Shown: piece after piece, positions 1 to 10,944 of the stretch | How positions within the stretch are numbered: position 1 is the stretch's first letter | How the letters are laid out: each line of letters begins with the position of its first letter | NCBI GenBank assembly: GCA_039707655.1 | Contig: CM077676.1 | Span: 235,598,866 to 235,662,865 of the forward strand | Direction of reading: 5' to 3' | Origin: Elymus sibiricus | Taxonomy: Eukaryota > Streptophyta > Magnoliopsida > Poales > Poaceae | Length of the DNA: 64,000 nucleotides | Program-made: the position numbers and the translations under genes | Notes under the pieces: generated by a model | The model's database searches: none | Told to the model about the DNA's origin: nothing | What the model saw: only the letters and a program-made list of their open reading frames with translations

Positions 1-384
1 GGCTTGGCCCAGTTTGATATGCTTGAGAATTCCTTGAAAGAAGGCGATGGTTGTTGTGTGTGTACACCAAATCAGCAGCTCGAGCAGGTGTTAGCTTGTT
101 TCTTGCAGCACTATGGATGAAACCATATGTGCTCCAATTCCTTTCACAACAAGAGGAAGATGCAGGCTGCCCAAGTACCTTCAATGCTAAATTTTTCAAT
201 AGCTTTGTGCTGACTCCATGAGTGCCCCACCATTGTTTAGGTTCAAAATCAGCTCTATCTTCAATAGAATCTGGGTTTTCGAAGGCATTCATGAAAAGAG
301 CAAAATCAGCAAATTCCTTCTTGATGGTTTTGAAATCCTCTTGACCTGGATAGAACCTTCTTGATGCATTTGGATGGAATTGTG
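1..384 (-). pseudogene. hAT transposase, C-terminal dimerisation region (partial)
   Basis: Read on the minus strand from about 384 down to the window edge, one open frame gives a typical hAT C-terminus: FYPGQEDF, then QWWGTHG, LKVLGQPASSS, CERNWSTY, RNKLTPARAADLVYTHNN and RLLSRN. These are the conserved blocks of the hAT family dimerisation domain (Dimer_Tnp_hAT), which lets the cut-and-paste transposase assemble. The catalytic N-terminal part is not here: upstream (above 384) the frame runs into GATA-type simple repeats. The end lies beyond position 1. No hAT terminal repeats or 8-bp duplication were seen. Family call is strong; whether the source element is complete outside the window is unknown. 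Confidence 0.85.
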
Positions 385-560
385 TAGTTTTTGTAGATAG
401 ATGGATAGATGCATTTGAATGAATAGATGGATAGATGCATTGGAATATTTTGTTTGTGTAGTATTGGGTAGTTTTGTAGATAAATAGATGGATGGAAGAG
501 AACAAATTTTGGTAGGTTTTTGTAGATATATAGATAGATAGATGGATGTTAAAATTTGGA
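385..560. repeat. GATA/GATG-rich simple repeat
   Basis: Imperfect runs of gatagatggatagatgcatt and related tetranucleotides directly upstream of the hAT fragment. On the minus strand they read as Ile/Tyr/Leu/Ser repeats, which makes the open frame across this stretch uninformative. From 560 to 640 nothing else is recognised. Confidence 0.75.
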
Positions 561-2024
561 TCATGACGATCTTGATACAAAAAAAGTGAAGAAAAAAATT
601 TGACACTCGGTGGATCATGATTATATTGTACTAATTTTGTTTACTCTTTGTCATGGCAGGTGTTGAAAGATGGTGGGGGCGGGTCCAGAGCGCTCCGCGG
701 GTACTTCTTCGGTGGTGGCCCGCCGGAGGGCTACTTCCATTCCACCCCTACCTCTCCGGAGAGCGTTGATAGAGAGTATGGGGACACCGGCGGGCGCTTC
801 TTCATCGGCGTCGTTGTCCACCGGGAGAGGAGGTCGGGGAGGGAAGAAGAGAGGTGGAGGACGTGGCCGCGGGAGAGGTAGGCAGACTGCTACGCCTTCC
901 TCGCCGCCACCCCCAGCTCATTCACCCGAGCACAGGACTGCTAGGGTGGACCCGTCTGAGGTGGAGGCTACGGGGACTCCGGACCACGAGCCTTGGGTCG
1001 ACGGGCCTTCGGCCCACGAGACTCCGGTCCCAAAGGCTTCGGCCCACGAGACTTTGGCCCACGAGACTCCGGACCAGGACGAGGATCGGGCTACGTCCCA
1101 GGAGACGTCCGGATGGGGTACCTGGCCGGATCCGCCTGAGGGGCCGAGTGGCCATGCTGATGGTGGCGGGGATCAGTTTACTGATAGTGAGGGCGAGGTG
1201 GTTGAGGGGGTCACCGTGTACCAGCGTGGTGGTACACGGCTCCCGCCCCTGCTGGCGACCTGCGAGCAAAGGCCGGTGATTAGGCCTGATGGGGAGAAGT
1301 AAGTGCATTTTCTCTTTTTGTACCTTTTGCCTTCACATTTCTTCAAATATCTAATGCGTTGGCCTTGTCATACTGCAGGAGTTGGCTACACGCCAGTGGA
1401 GTCCGCAGGCCCAACAGCGTCCTTGTTGTGCTTTGCCGGCAAAATTTCCCGGGGTTTGTCACGTTGCCCGGTGAGGGTCAGCTTCCACAGCTACGATTGA
1501 GTTGGGAGCACTACTTGGCTGCCCAGGCCCCGCCGGAGGAGATGATCGACGGTGTCTTGTGACACACGAGGGCCGAGATGGTGATCAGAAGCTTTTGGGT
1601 AATTTCTCCTTTACACAATTAAAAATTAACAATAGGTAGTTATTGTACTAATCAGTGTTGTCTCGTTTGATTGCAGACCTTCTACAGGTGTGAGGAGGGA
1701 TACGAGGAGGACGCGGCAAAGGTTATCGATACAGAGTGCAAGCGCCTATTACAAAACTTAAGGCACAAGGCTCGGCCGCAGGCTGTTCGAGACTACTACG
1801 CCACGCGTGGTATTAAGAAGGACAAGCCGTTGTGCCGCAAAAAGTTTCTGAAGAAGCATCAGTACATGAAGGTAATTACCTATTCTTAAGGCCTTGTACT
1901 TAGTTTCCTTGATTTGATTCGTAGGCGTAGCGCTCAAATTTCTCTTTACTAACTTAGGTGCCCCCGAGATGGTGTGCGGATAAGATGGATTGTTGGGAGG
2001 CGTTGGTGGATGAGTGGTGCACAG

Positions 2025-3831
2025 TGTTGGGGAACGTTGCAGGAAACAAAAATTTTCCTACGCGCACACAAGATCTATCCATGGTGATGAGCATCTACGA
2101 GAGGGAGAGTGAATCTACATACCCTTGTAGATCGCTAAGCGGAAGCATTAAGAAACGCGGTTGATGTAGTCGAACGTCTCCGCGATCCAAATCGCAAGTC
2201 GTCCCTCGATCCGATCACGAACTAGCGCCGAACGGACGGCACCTCCGCGTTCAACACACGTACGGCTTGATGACGCCTTCACCTCCTCGATCCAGCGAGC
2301 GATGATGAAGTAGTAGATGAGTTCTAGCAGCACGACGGCGTGGTGATGGTGGTGAGGAACAATCTCTGCAGGGCTTCGCCAAGCACTACGGAGATTATGA
2401 TGGGAGGAACTAGAGGGTTAGGGTTGCCGGCACACGGCTTGGGAAATCTTGATGTGTCCCGTGTGTTAGCCCTGCCCCTCTATTTATATGTTGAGCCCTG
2501 GGGTCTAAACTTGGAGAGAAAGCCTCCACAAGGTCGGTTTTGCCCGCACAAGGTCGGTTTGGCCCGCACGGAAAGAGTCCAACTCGGATTCCAGCAGTAC
2601 CGCGTACAAGCGGTAGTACCGCTCACGAGCGGTAGTACCGCTTCACACAAGCGGTAGTACTGCCTTACCAGCGGTAGTACCGCTTAAGGCAGCAGCAAAA
2701 CTTCCTTTTGCACTTTCCAATACCTCGTGGGCTTTACCCCTTTGGCTCATATAAAGTGTTGCTGCACCCGAACACTTCGGTAAACATCCGGAACCCCTTC
2801 CGGTGAATTCCGGAACCTTTCCGGAGATCAACACACTATTATCACATATATCAATCTTTACCTCCGGACTATTCCGGAGATCCTCGTCATGTCCGGGATC
2901 TTATCCGGGACTCCAAACAACCTTCGGTCACCAACAAAATAACTCAACTATACTAATTGTCACCAAACGTTAAGTGTGTAGACCCTGCGGGTTCGAGAAC
3001 TATGTAGACATGACCGAGACACCTCTACGATCAATAACCAGTAGCGGGACCTGGATGCCCATATTGGCTCCTACATATTCTACGAAGATCTTTATCGGTC
3101 AAACCTCTATGTCAAGGATTCAGTTAATCCCGTATGCTGTTCCCTTTGTTCTTCGGTATGTTACTTGCCCGAGATTCGATCGTCGGTATCTCTATACCTA
3201 GTTCAATCTCGTTACCGGCAAGTCTCTTTACTCGTTCCGTAATACAAGATCTCGTGGCTAACACTTTAGTCACATTGCTTGCAAGGCTCATTGTGATGTT
3301 GTATTACCGAGTGGGCCCTGAGATACCTCTCCGTCACACGGAGTAACAAATCCCAGTCTTGATCCATGCCAACCCAACAGACACCCTCGGAGATACCTGT
3401 AGAGCATCTTTATAGTCACCCAGTTATGTTGCGATGTTTGATACACACAAGGTACTCCTCCGATGTTAGGGAGTTGCATGATCTCATGGTCATAGGAACA
3501 GATACTTGACATGCAGAAAACAATAGCAATAAACTGACACGATCATATGCTACATTTATAGTTTGGGTCTTGTCCATCACATCATTCTCCTAATGATGTG
3601 ATCCCGTTATCAAATGACATCTCATGTCCATGGCTAGGAAACCTACACCATCTTTTGATCAACGAGCTAGTCAACTAGAGGCTTACTAGGGACACAGTGT
3701 TGTCTATGTACCCACACATGTATTTGAGTTTCCAATCAATACAATTATAGCATGGATAATAAACGATTATCATGAACAAGGAAATATAATAATAACCAAT
3801 TTATTAGTGCCTCTAGGGCATATTTCCAACA
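2025..3831 (-). repeat. Copia 3' LTR (1807 bp)
   Basis: On the minus strand it starts TGTTGGAAATATGCCCTAG at 3831 and ends CAACGTTCCCCAACA at 2025, so it has TGTTG/CAACA short inverted ends typical of BARE/WIS/Angela LTRs, and the length fits that group. It contains a cluster of the short palindrome AGCGGTAGTACCGCT at about 2600-2690. Small ORFs inside are not considered genes. Confidence 0.92.
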
Positions 3832-3881
3832 GTCTCCCACTTGCACTAGAGTCAATAATCTAGTTCACATCACTATGTGAT

Positions 3882-4163
3882 TTACATTGTAATGAATCGA
3901 ACACCCATGCAGTTCTGGTGTTGTTCATGTTTAGCCCTTGGAAGAGGTTTAGTCATCGGATCTCCAACATTCAGATCCGTGTGTACTTTGCAAATATTTA
4001 TGTCGTCCTCCTTGATGTAATCGCGGATGGAATTGAAACGTCGCTTTATGTGTCTGGTCCTCTTGTGAAATCTTGGTTCCTTGGCTAGAGCAATGGCACC
4101 AGTATTATCACAAAACAGAGTCATTGGGTTAAGTGCACTAGGCACTACTCCAAGATCTGTCAT
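3882..4163 (-). pseudogene. Copia pol remnant, end of RNase H domain
   Basis: A 93-residue open frame that starts abruptly at the deletion junction. It contains LFCDNTGAIALAKEP, then HKRTRHIKRRFNSIRDYI, then KVHTDLNVGDPMTKPLP, the standard end of Ty1/copia RNase H where the CDN aspartate and the D of VGDPMTK are catalytic or structural. It stops at 3882, 50 bp before the LTR, the usual position. Integrase and reverse transcriptase are absent. Non-functional by truncation. Confidence 0.9.
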
Positions 4164-5229
4164 GCTAGCTTGAGCCCTTTACTAATACTTTGTTCCTCTC
4201 TTTTAGGCACGACACAATAACACGGAGGTGCCAGAGGTGTACGACCTCTATGCCATGGCCCATACTGCCTCGTACAAGAAGGCCAAGGCATTCTCTGAGT
4301 CTGACCTCGATCATCCAGAAAAGTTCACCAACATCTCCTCCCACCACAAGCTCGTGATGTACAACACAGAGGTGAAGGCGAGGAAAGGGGAGGACTATAA
4401 CCCGAGCCAGCATCCTATTGATCCAGAGCTGCTGATGATATCTGGTGGCGGGAGGCCCCATGGCTTGATAGCCATTGGAGATGGACTGATACGTTGTCCT
4501 CTCACTCTCCCGCAGATCAAGGCGCGCCAAACGAGCTCCTGTCCTGAGATAAGGACTCGTCCACGGCTAGTCGATCTCGCCATCGAGGTTAGTTATACGG
4601 ACTCAGATATCTTTCCTCCATTACATTGTGTGTGCGGCCATCGATGATTACAATGCTAACGAGGAGTGGTGTTGCAGGGTGCTCTTCAGAAAGAGAGAGT
4701 GACAACCCAGGCGCTTCTAGAGGAGAGGGACCGGGTGGCGGCAGAGATGGAACTGCCGGTGGAGGAGAAGACGGCTAGGTTGTTGGTGGAGGAGAGGAAT
4801 CGGAATGAGGCGGCTCACCGGGCCATGTACGAGCTCCTCGTGGTAACTTTCTTCTACATATTAGCCAAATCATGCACGTAATGTTCGTTTCATTACTAAC
4901 TAATATGACTGACTCGTCAAAACCAAATGTGCATTCTATGTGCGAGAAGACCGGTCAGACCCCTCCGCCGATGCCAGTCATTGCTCAGACGGGAACGGTG
5001 AGTTTCATTTGAATGGTCATTAGTTACTAGTCTTAACATTTGAGTGTCATCATGCTAATGAGACATTGCAAATGATCTTTGGTGCAGCATAACTCCCGAG
5101 CCGCATCGCACACCCCTTCTCCAGGGCAACCTTCTCCAGGTGATCGTGACTGCCAGAGCAACCCCGGTGCTTGACCTCCGTGATGACGACGACGGTAAGT
5201 TTTCTCTAATGTTTTGCTTAACAAATGCA

Positions 5230-6070
5230 TACTTAGCTTCGTACATGCTAGTTAGCCCTAATATGCCACATATTTAGCTTATTTTCCCCAAAAAAGACAT
5301 ACTTAGCTAATTATCCTCCAAAATGACATAATTAGCTTATTTAGTTCATTTATGACATAATTAGCTTAGTTAGGTCAAAAATGGCATAAAAATAGCCTTG
5401 GTTAGCTCATAAATGTCATATACTTACCTTATTTTCCTCCAAAATGACATAATAAGCTAAGTTAGCTCAATAATGACCTATACTTACCTAAGTTAGCTAA
5501 AAAATGACATAATTACCTAAGTTAGCACAAAAATGACCTATACTTACCTTATTTCCTCCAAATTGACATAATAAGCTTAGTTAGCTCAAAAATGGCATAA
5601 TTACCTAAGTTAGCTCAATAATGACCTATACTTACCTTATTTTCCTCCAAAATGACATAATAAGCTTAGTTAGCTTTAAAATGGCATAATTACCTAAGTT
5701 AGCTCTAAAATGACACAAATAAGGAATAAGAAGAAGAAAAACAAGGAAGAGGAGAAAAAGAAAGAATACAAGAAGAAAGAGAAGAAAAAGAAAGAATAAA
5801 AGAAGAAGAATGAGAAGGAAAAGGATAAAAAGATAGAAGAGAAGAAGAAATTAAAGATGATAAAAAAAGAGAAGAAGAAGAAAATATATTCTCTTTCTTC
5901 CTTTTTCTCTTCTTTCTTTTTCTCCATCTTCTACTCCTTATTCTTATTCTTCTTCTTTCTTCTTCTTTCTTTCTTCTTATTATTATTCTTCTCTTTCTTC
6001 TTCTTTTCTTCTTCTAGTCTTCTTCTTCTTCTTCTTCTTCTTCTTCTTCTTCTTCTTCTAACTTTATTAT
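5230..6070. repeat. Degenerate tandem repeat plus (AAG)n/(CTT)n tracts in the last CACTA-1 intron
   Basis: From 5230 to 5710 a 30-40 bp unit around ttagctcaaaaatgacataa is repeated many times with drift (alternating cttacctta and tacctaagtta). It is followed by a purine tract rich in AAG (about 5715-5880) and then a pyrimidine tract rich in TTC (about 5885-6058). The purine and pyrimidine halves are complementary and could fold back. The Lys/Glu-rich and Phe/Ser-rich ORFs here are by-products. The same block, expanded, is in CACTA-2. Confidence 0.85.
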
Positions 6071-6329
6071 TCCCATTTTGCAGATTTGATTCACTTCATG
6101 GAAGCTGGCATTGATGGACTGCTAGTGTTTAGTTTTTGTTTTGATTTGTATTGATGAACAATGTGAAACTATGTATCTATATATGGATGAACAGTGTGAA
6201 ACTATGTATGTATTGCTTCTTTTAATAGCCTATGTGTTCTCTTGTTCAATATTTCACGATGATGTTGGATTGTTGGAATACATGGCCTATGCTTCAGCTT
6301 GAAACTATATATATCATATATGTGTTGTG

Positions 6330-6871
6330 AAAATGCAGGGAAATAACAGAAAACAGACAAAAAAGAGGCAGTACAGGCACTTTGCCGTCAGTAGGCGGAC
6401 GGCAAAGGTGCCACGTGGCAGCAACCTGTGCAACCTGGGAGCACCATGTCTGACCCATTTGGTCATTCTGCCGTCAGCTGGCAGAAGGCAAAGATAAAGC
6501 ACGCAGACGGCAAAGACTAAGCAGGACTGACGTGCAGACATAGGCCTGCTGACATCACTCGGCAGACGGCAAAGGCGATTGTTTGTTTGCTGTCCGCAGG
6601 CAGACGACAAAGTCTGCCATTAGCCACCTAACGGGGCTAACAGCTATACTTTGCCATCCAGAACCTTTGCCGTCAGCTTAGCCATCAAGGCGGATGGTAA
6701 ACGTCTTTGCCGTCCGTTGCCGTTATACAGACGTCAAAGAAGCTGTTTACCGTGACTTTCTGTGCTGAAAGTGGGGCCGTCAGCCAGCAGACGGCAAAGC
6801 TGTTTGCCGTCCGTGGCCTGGGCCTTTGTCGTCTGCTATGGCAGACGGCAAAGGACCTGATTCCTGTAGTG
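6330..6871. repeat. CACTA-1 3' subterminal repeats and terminal inverted repeat
   Basis: Multiple copies in both orientations of TTTGCCGTC and GACGGCAAAG, for example near 6380, 6500, 6570, 6715, 6790 and 6843, ending in CTGATTCCTGTAGTG. Such arrays are the expected binding sites of the CACTA transposase complex. The three bases after the end (att, 6872-6874) would be one half of the target duplication; the other half is not in the window. Confidence 0.85.
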
Positions 6872-7220
6872 ATTGTTGGACTTCCCGAAGAGGCGAAGAG
6901 CGAAGCGCAAGGTTTTATAGGAGTACGAGTAGCCGTACTATTACTACTACTAGTAGTACTATAGCGAACAACCGCTACTGTATGAAGCTGCCACATCACC
7001 TTTAGCCAAAGCTGTGCCACCTTTTTTTTCTCACAAAGCGTGTTGGAGCCCATGCAACAGCCACACAAGTTGCATGTACAGATAACACATTTACTAGTAA
7101 GTTCTAAAGGACAAATGCCAAGATGCCACACAAGTTCATCTCCACTTCATGTGATAAATTTGTGCACGACTACTCTACCTAGATTTACAGCGTAACCATT
7201 CAAAATTTACCATACTGCAC
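6872..7220. other. Flank between CACTA-1 and the F-box-like gene
   Basis: Holds short runs of TACTACTAGTAGTA (about 6930-6962) and otherwise no ORF, repeat or RNA signal I can support. It would contain the 3' untranslated part of the minus-strand gene that ends at 7221. Confidence 0.5.
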
Positions 7221-9196
7221 TTACACGTTATAGATGGGCTCCATGTCGTCCTCGTGGTTCCAGTCCCAGGTTTTCTTCATAGATGGCATGATCTGTAGCA
7301 GTGGGAAACGGGAATCTTTATCGCAACTTTCTAATGTGGTTCCACACGATGGAGATTCATCCAAGCTGAAGCGGCATAAATCAGGGACAACGTGTCCCAA
7401 CATGTTGTTCATCCAGCGGTGCGCACTGAAAACACAACCATGCTTCATGAACGGCAGGCCTTCAGTGTCGTGCACGGAAGGTGGCATCCGTTTCACAATG
7501 GGGTAGCTATCCCCAATGAAAAGCGAGTACTCTCCAGGAGTGTTCCTCGGCTCCCACATAGCATCACGGGGGTCGAACTTGGAGCAGTTCATCTAGTACA
7601 CGTGGCATCTCAGATCTAGACACATGGTGACATACATGTTCAATGTCCATGCAGGATATTGTTGTGCTCAAATATGGCATGCAGTAATATTGTGCAGCAA
7701 GTAGTACTACTATAATACTATAAGAGGAAGTACAACAACTGACTTATTATATATAGCCACTTTTGCATATATGCAGGAGATAAGACATGGAAAAACAAAA
7801 ATGGTGGGAATGGGTTCAAGAGCCTAGCTATACGCGTCCTCCTAGGTAAAAAGTACTACTCCCACCGATCCCTGTGACACACTAGTACCATGGATCCGAA
7901 GTAGTAGTACTAGTACAATGCAAGAGAAGGCGAGAGGGTTAAAAAATCTAATATTCAATTGTACTAGTAGTACTAAACATGTCCTCCTCGTGGTTCCAGT
8001 CCCAGTCAACAAAAGAAAATACTAACTAACACGTACTAGTACTAAACATGTTTGCTACTATAAGGTCACACGGCAATAAGATAATACACTACTCTGGCAC
8101 ACGGCAATGAGAGAATGGAATACGTGGGTACATGGTGAGTGTCCGATCGTGGTAGATCGTGGCACCTTGTTGCCCATCAAGGGTACCATGGGTAACGACT
8201 GCTAAGATAGTTGATCCCAATTGGCTAAAGTCAGTTACAAGGTTCCAGGTTAGACCAAATCACAGATGCACAGGCACATCCAGGATCGGTGATCTGATTT
8301 TGATCGGGGGATGCATGGACCCTGCAAAATAATGGACTACTGTTAGGGATGCAAATGATGGTTATTGCATTCCGTTTGTTATCTCCTGTACCGTAGGATG
8401 GCACCCAGATGAAACAAGTCCCCAGGCATGTCACCACGAAGATGCGGCCTACATGGCACACGTCATCCTCAAACTCGTACGGGAAAAAATCTACCACGGC
8501 CAACATGTGCCAGCCTCTGCCGTTAGGGCCATCCTTATTGATGGCAATCCTTAAGTCGAACACCGCGATGAGATAGTAATCGTCGTAGGTGCGGTACTTT
8601 GTCAGCGGATCCACAATTGCTATCTTCTTCAATTTCATGGTGGCATCATCATACATATTCCAGCCCTACCAGTCCACAAGGCCGATCCCAATGCTGGACA
8701 AGGGGTCTACGTGAATGGTCGCACCACTGTAGATGTTGTGCAAAATGATATTGGTATCCAACCGTATGTATGCAAGCCAATCTCCGTTGGCACCAACCCA
8801 AACCTATGCAATGGTGGGCAGTGGTGGAATTACGGGATGGAATAAATAAGTATATTAGCATGATCAAACTCGTTGACTGACTTGCTCATCGGACAAAATC
8901 CGACTGCCTCTCAACGTCGGCAATTCAAGCGGCATCAACGTGCAACCACGGCCATGTTGCGGTGGATTATTCAATGGATTGTCCCAGTGAATAACCTCCC
9001 CCTTGAGGACGCATGGAAGACCAACAAGCATGGCCTTCTCCCAATCCTGTTTACGCACCGTCTTAAAATAGTTGGTGCAGGAACCACTGAGTCTCACGGT
9101 GGTGAGGAAGTCGGAGTGGCGTGCGATTTCTCCTAAAGGATCATCGTCCACAGTCTCCCAGCCCCGACGAGGAGGAGAACCTCCTGGCAAATCCAT
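7221..9196 (-). pseudogene. F-box/DUF295-like gene, decayed
   Basis: Minus strand. Exon 1 (9196-8882) starts MDLPGGSPPRRGW and has an F-box-like stretch, DPLGEIARHSDFLTTVRLSGSC. A 78-bp intron (donor GTCAGT at 8881, acceptor CATAG at 8804) leads in phase into exon 2, with VWVGANGDWLAYIRLD, then LTKYRTYDDYYLIAVFD, ending at 8231. A last exon (open from 7592 to 7221) has GEYSLFIGDSYPI and CVFSAHRWMNN, resembling the end of DUF295 beta-propeller domains. Such proteins pair an F-box (SCF ubiquitin ligase adaptor) with a DUF295 domain; substrates are mostly unknown. A stop in exon 2 at 8666-8668 follows GLVDW. The only non-transposon coding sequence seen. The splice between 8231 and 7592 is not resolved. 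Domain assignment is by eye. Confidence 0.6.
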
Positions 9197-9312
9197 GGTA
9201 GCAGCGACAAACTGCCTTGGTCTCTTCAGGAGGGGAACTGGCAAGGAGAAGATAAGAGCGTAACCGCAGGGCCTCGCCCTTTCGAGGAGGAGAACCGCCT
9301 GGTGAATCCAAG
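9172..9312 (-). repeat. Direct duplication around the F-box-like start
   Basis: The stretch gaggaggagaacctcctggc near 9171-9196, which encodes the start of the F-box-like protein on the minus strand, is repeated as gaggaggagaaccgcctggt near 9283-9308, about 112 bp upstream in gene terms. The upstream copy lacks the ATG (CTTGGATTC instead of CATGGATTT). This looks like a partial tandem duplication of the 5' end. Confidence 0.6.
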
Positions 9313-10944
9313 GCTTGTTTTGAGGCTGGCTTGATTGAAGCACTATGGTCTTTTTGATTTTTACGTTGCATTTAATTCCTTGGTTGTTGTTCTCGAAAGA
9401 AATAAATCATGAAGCCAAGTCTTTGCTCATTTCCTTCCCTCAGCTACATGCATGCAACAAAGTGGCCATTCAAACAAGATTAAAAAAATGATGACTGACC
9501 TGTGCATGAACCATGAGATGAGAGAGAGGGGCACGTATGCAGCTGTGCGCGGAGCATATCAGGCGCTACAGTTATTGCGTTGGGAGTCCAAGAGACTGAG
9601 ATTTAATACCATGTAGAGCACGGTTTTTGTGGAGAAAAACCTATGCGATAATTGGGCAGTTTCTAAACAAGATTAATTCGTCCCAGCCAATGAACATCTA
9701 CCAGATGGGAGGGAGTAGGAGTACTAGTACTAGTACCACTACATAGTGTACCAGTTTTGAACTTTTGAATCTCAAGACCAAGGAGCTACAGTTGCTAGTG
9801 GAGGGTACTACCGTTCTCTAGAACCATCATTGTACTACCAATGCACGGAAAGTACACCCGCGTACTGCAGACCTGCCTGCTACTCTATTCACGCGCGTAG
9901 CTGACCTACTCAGCCGCTCCTCTCACATGCACACTAGCAGCCTGTTCATCAGCGACGGTGACGTGCACACTAATCGCGTCAAAGAGGATGTTTTTTATAG
10001 AGTTTAGAGCTAATCGTAGTGCGACTTTAGAGTCGATCCAATGTAAGGAGAGAAGTCCATGCGTGCAATGTACTCTAGTACTATAAGGAGTGAAGTCCAT
10101 GCGTGCAATGGCACAAGCTACATACTTTAGGTCCAGGGCCATATTGCACTGTTCCCAATGCGGCGCAAGGCTTTTCCGGCTTAATTGGGAGGGGCTGAGG
10201 AAGCAGCAAGTGAGGGACGACGTGCAGGCGAGAAATGCTACTGTGATATAATAAGTCCTCTCCCTTCTGACACGGCACCTCCCGGCCTGATCGCACATGA
10301 GCCACGAGATGATGGCGCGTGCAAAATATACGGGAGGGAAAACCCGTGCAAGTGGCTTGGCTATCCGGTGCACCCAGGTTGTTGTGCGTCACGTGCATCA
10401 GACTTTCAAAAGTCAAACTACCAGTGTACAAAGAAAGTTTTAAAAAAAACTCAAACTAATTTAACATGTATACATATATTTCAACCATGCCACAAGAAAG
10501 AATATTATATTTGAATTACAACTTGAGAAACAAAAAGAATATGATTACCACTGATTTTGTTAATGGACAAAATTTATGGCCCAGTCTAAAATGAGCAATA
10601 TTCACAAAGTAATTTCACTTGTTTGTTTCTAGAGTTCTACTAAATATTGTGACATGTTTTATGTGCGTGTATGATTATCTTTGGTTTTTTCGAAAAGTGT
10701 GCTCTAGTAGGTGGAATAGAACCAGACTCTCTCACGTAGGCGGTACGATTAACAGAGTTTTTTTTTAGCACGACGACACAATGTTGCTCACAGCAAGGTT
10801 AACAAAATATATAAAGAAAAGGCCGCCGTGCTTTGGGCCGGTATCGAACCCACAACCATGCATTGAGAGCTTGACTCCTGCGACTAGTACAATGCAATGA
10901 AGTATTGCTATTTGTTACTAGTAGAATCTTTGTTATACTTATCG
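9313..10944. other. Intergenic DNA, no gene recognised
   Basis: No convincing gene, LTR or TIR. A 27-bp motif containing gaagtccatgcgtgcaatg is duplicated at 10044-10070 and 10084-10110. There are short TAGTACTAG runs near 9720 and AT-rich DNA at 10430-10680. ORFs at 9906-10431 and 10185-10514 have no recognisable similarity and look like chance frames. Confidence 0.5.

Larger units (their letters stand above)
2025..4163 (-). mobile_element. Truncated BARE/Angela-like copia element
   Basis: Reading down the minus strand: the end of pol (RNase H), a polypurine tract at about 3847-3832 (AGTGGGAGAC), then a complete 3' LTR. The element is inserted in exon 4 of the CACTA-1 gene; ACACAG precedes the LTR, and CACTA-2 shows the uninterrupted exon. 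The rest of the copia element and about 150 bp of CACTA sequence are gone: at about 4160 the copia pol runs directly into the CACTA intron beginning catgctagcttgagcc. So a deletion followed insertion, and no matching target duplication survives. Confidence 0.9.
670..6154 (+). pseudogene. CACTA ORF1, Transposase_24-type protein gene, multi-exon, broken
   Basis: Exons inferred from splice sites and comparison with CACTA-2: 670-1298 (Ser/Pro/Gly-rich, RGRGRG), 1379-1598, 1677-1871 (FYRCEEGYEEDAAKV), 1958-2024 (VPPRWCADKMDCWEALVDEW, cut short), 4207-4587 (YDLYAMAHTASYKKAKAFSE, then IDPELLMISGGGRPHG), 4678-4842 (coiled coil rich in E and R), 4935-4997, 5088-5194 and 6084-6154 (LIHFMEAGIDGLL, stop). 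This matches the plant Transposase_24 family found beside Tnp2 in CACTA elements, thought to act with the transposase; that role is family knowledge. Damage: TGA at 1560-1562, the copia insertion with loss of the rest of exon 4, and a mutated acceptor before 4935 (AT where CACTA-2 has AG). Confidence 0.8.
640..6871 (+). mobile_element. CACTA-1 transposon, 3' part (DTC superfamily)
   Basis: The right end is intact: the sequence closes with TGATTCCTGTAGTG at 6858-6871, the inverse of the CACTACAGGAATCA terminus seen in CACTA-2 at 51294. Inside the last 500 bp are repeated TTTGCCGTC / GACGGCAAAG motifs, the subterminal repeats where CACTA transposase is expected to bind. It carries a spliced Transposase_24-type gene colinear with that of CACTA-2. 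The left end was not found; the hAT fragment at 1-384 lies where a TnpD/Tnp2 gene would be expected, so the 5' half is outside the window or lost. The start given is the first sequence I attribute to the element. Confidence 0.8.

Noticed and set aside
2340..2834. ORFs inside the copia LTR
   Set aside because: They lie within the 2025-3831 LTR, include the AGCGGTAGTACCGCT repeat cluster and show no similarity to copia proteins.
9700..9745. Stowaway-like MITE end (GGGAGGGAGTA)
   Set aside because: No matching inverted end or TA duplication found nearby.
10825..10870. tRNA-like B-box on the minus strand (GGTTCGATACC)
   Set aside because: Only the T-arm-like motif is present; no A-box, cloverleaf or acceptor pairing could be drawn around it, so neither a tRNA nor a SINE is supported.
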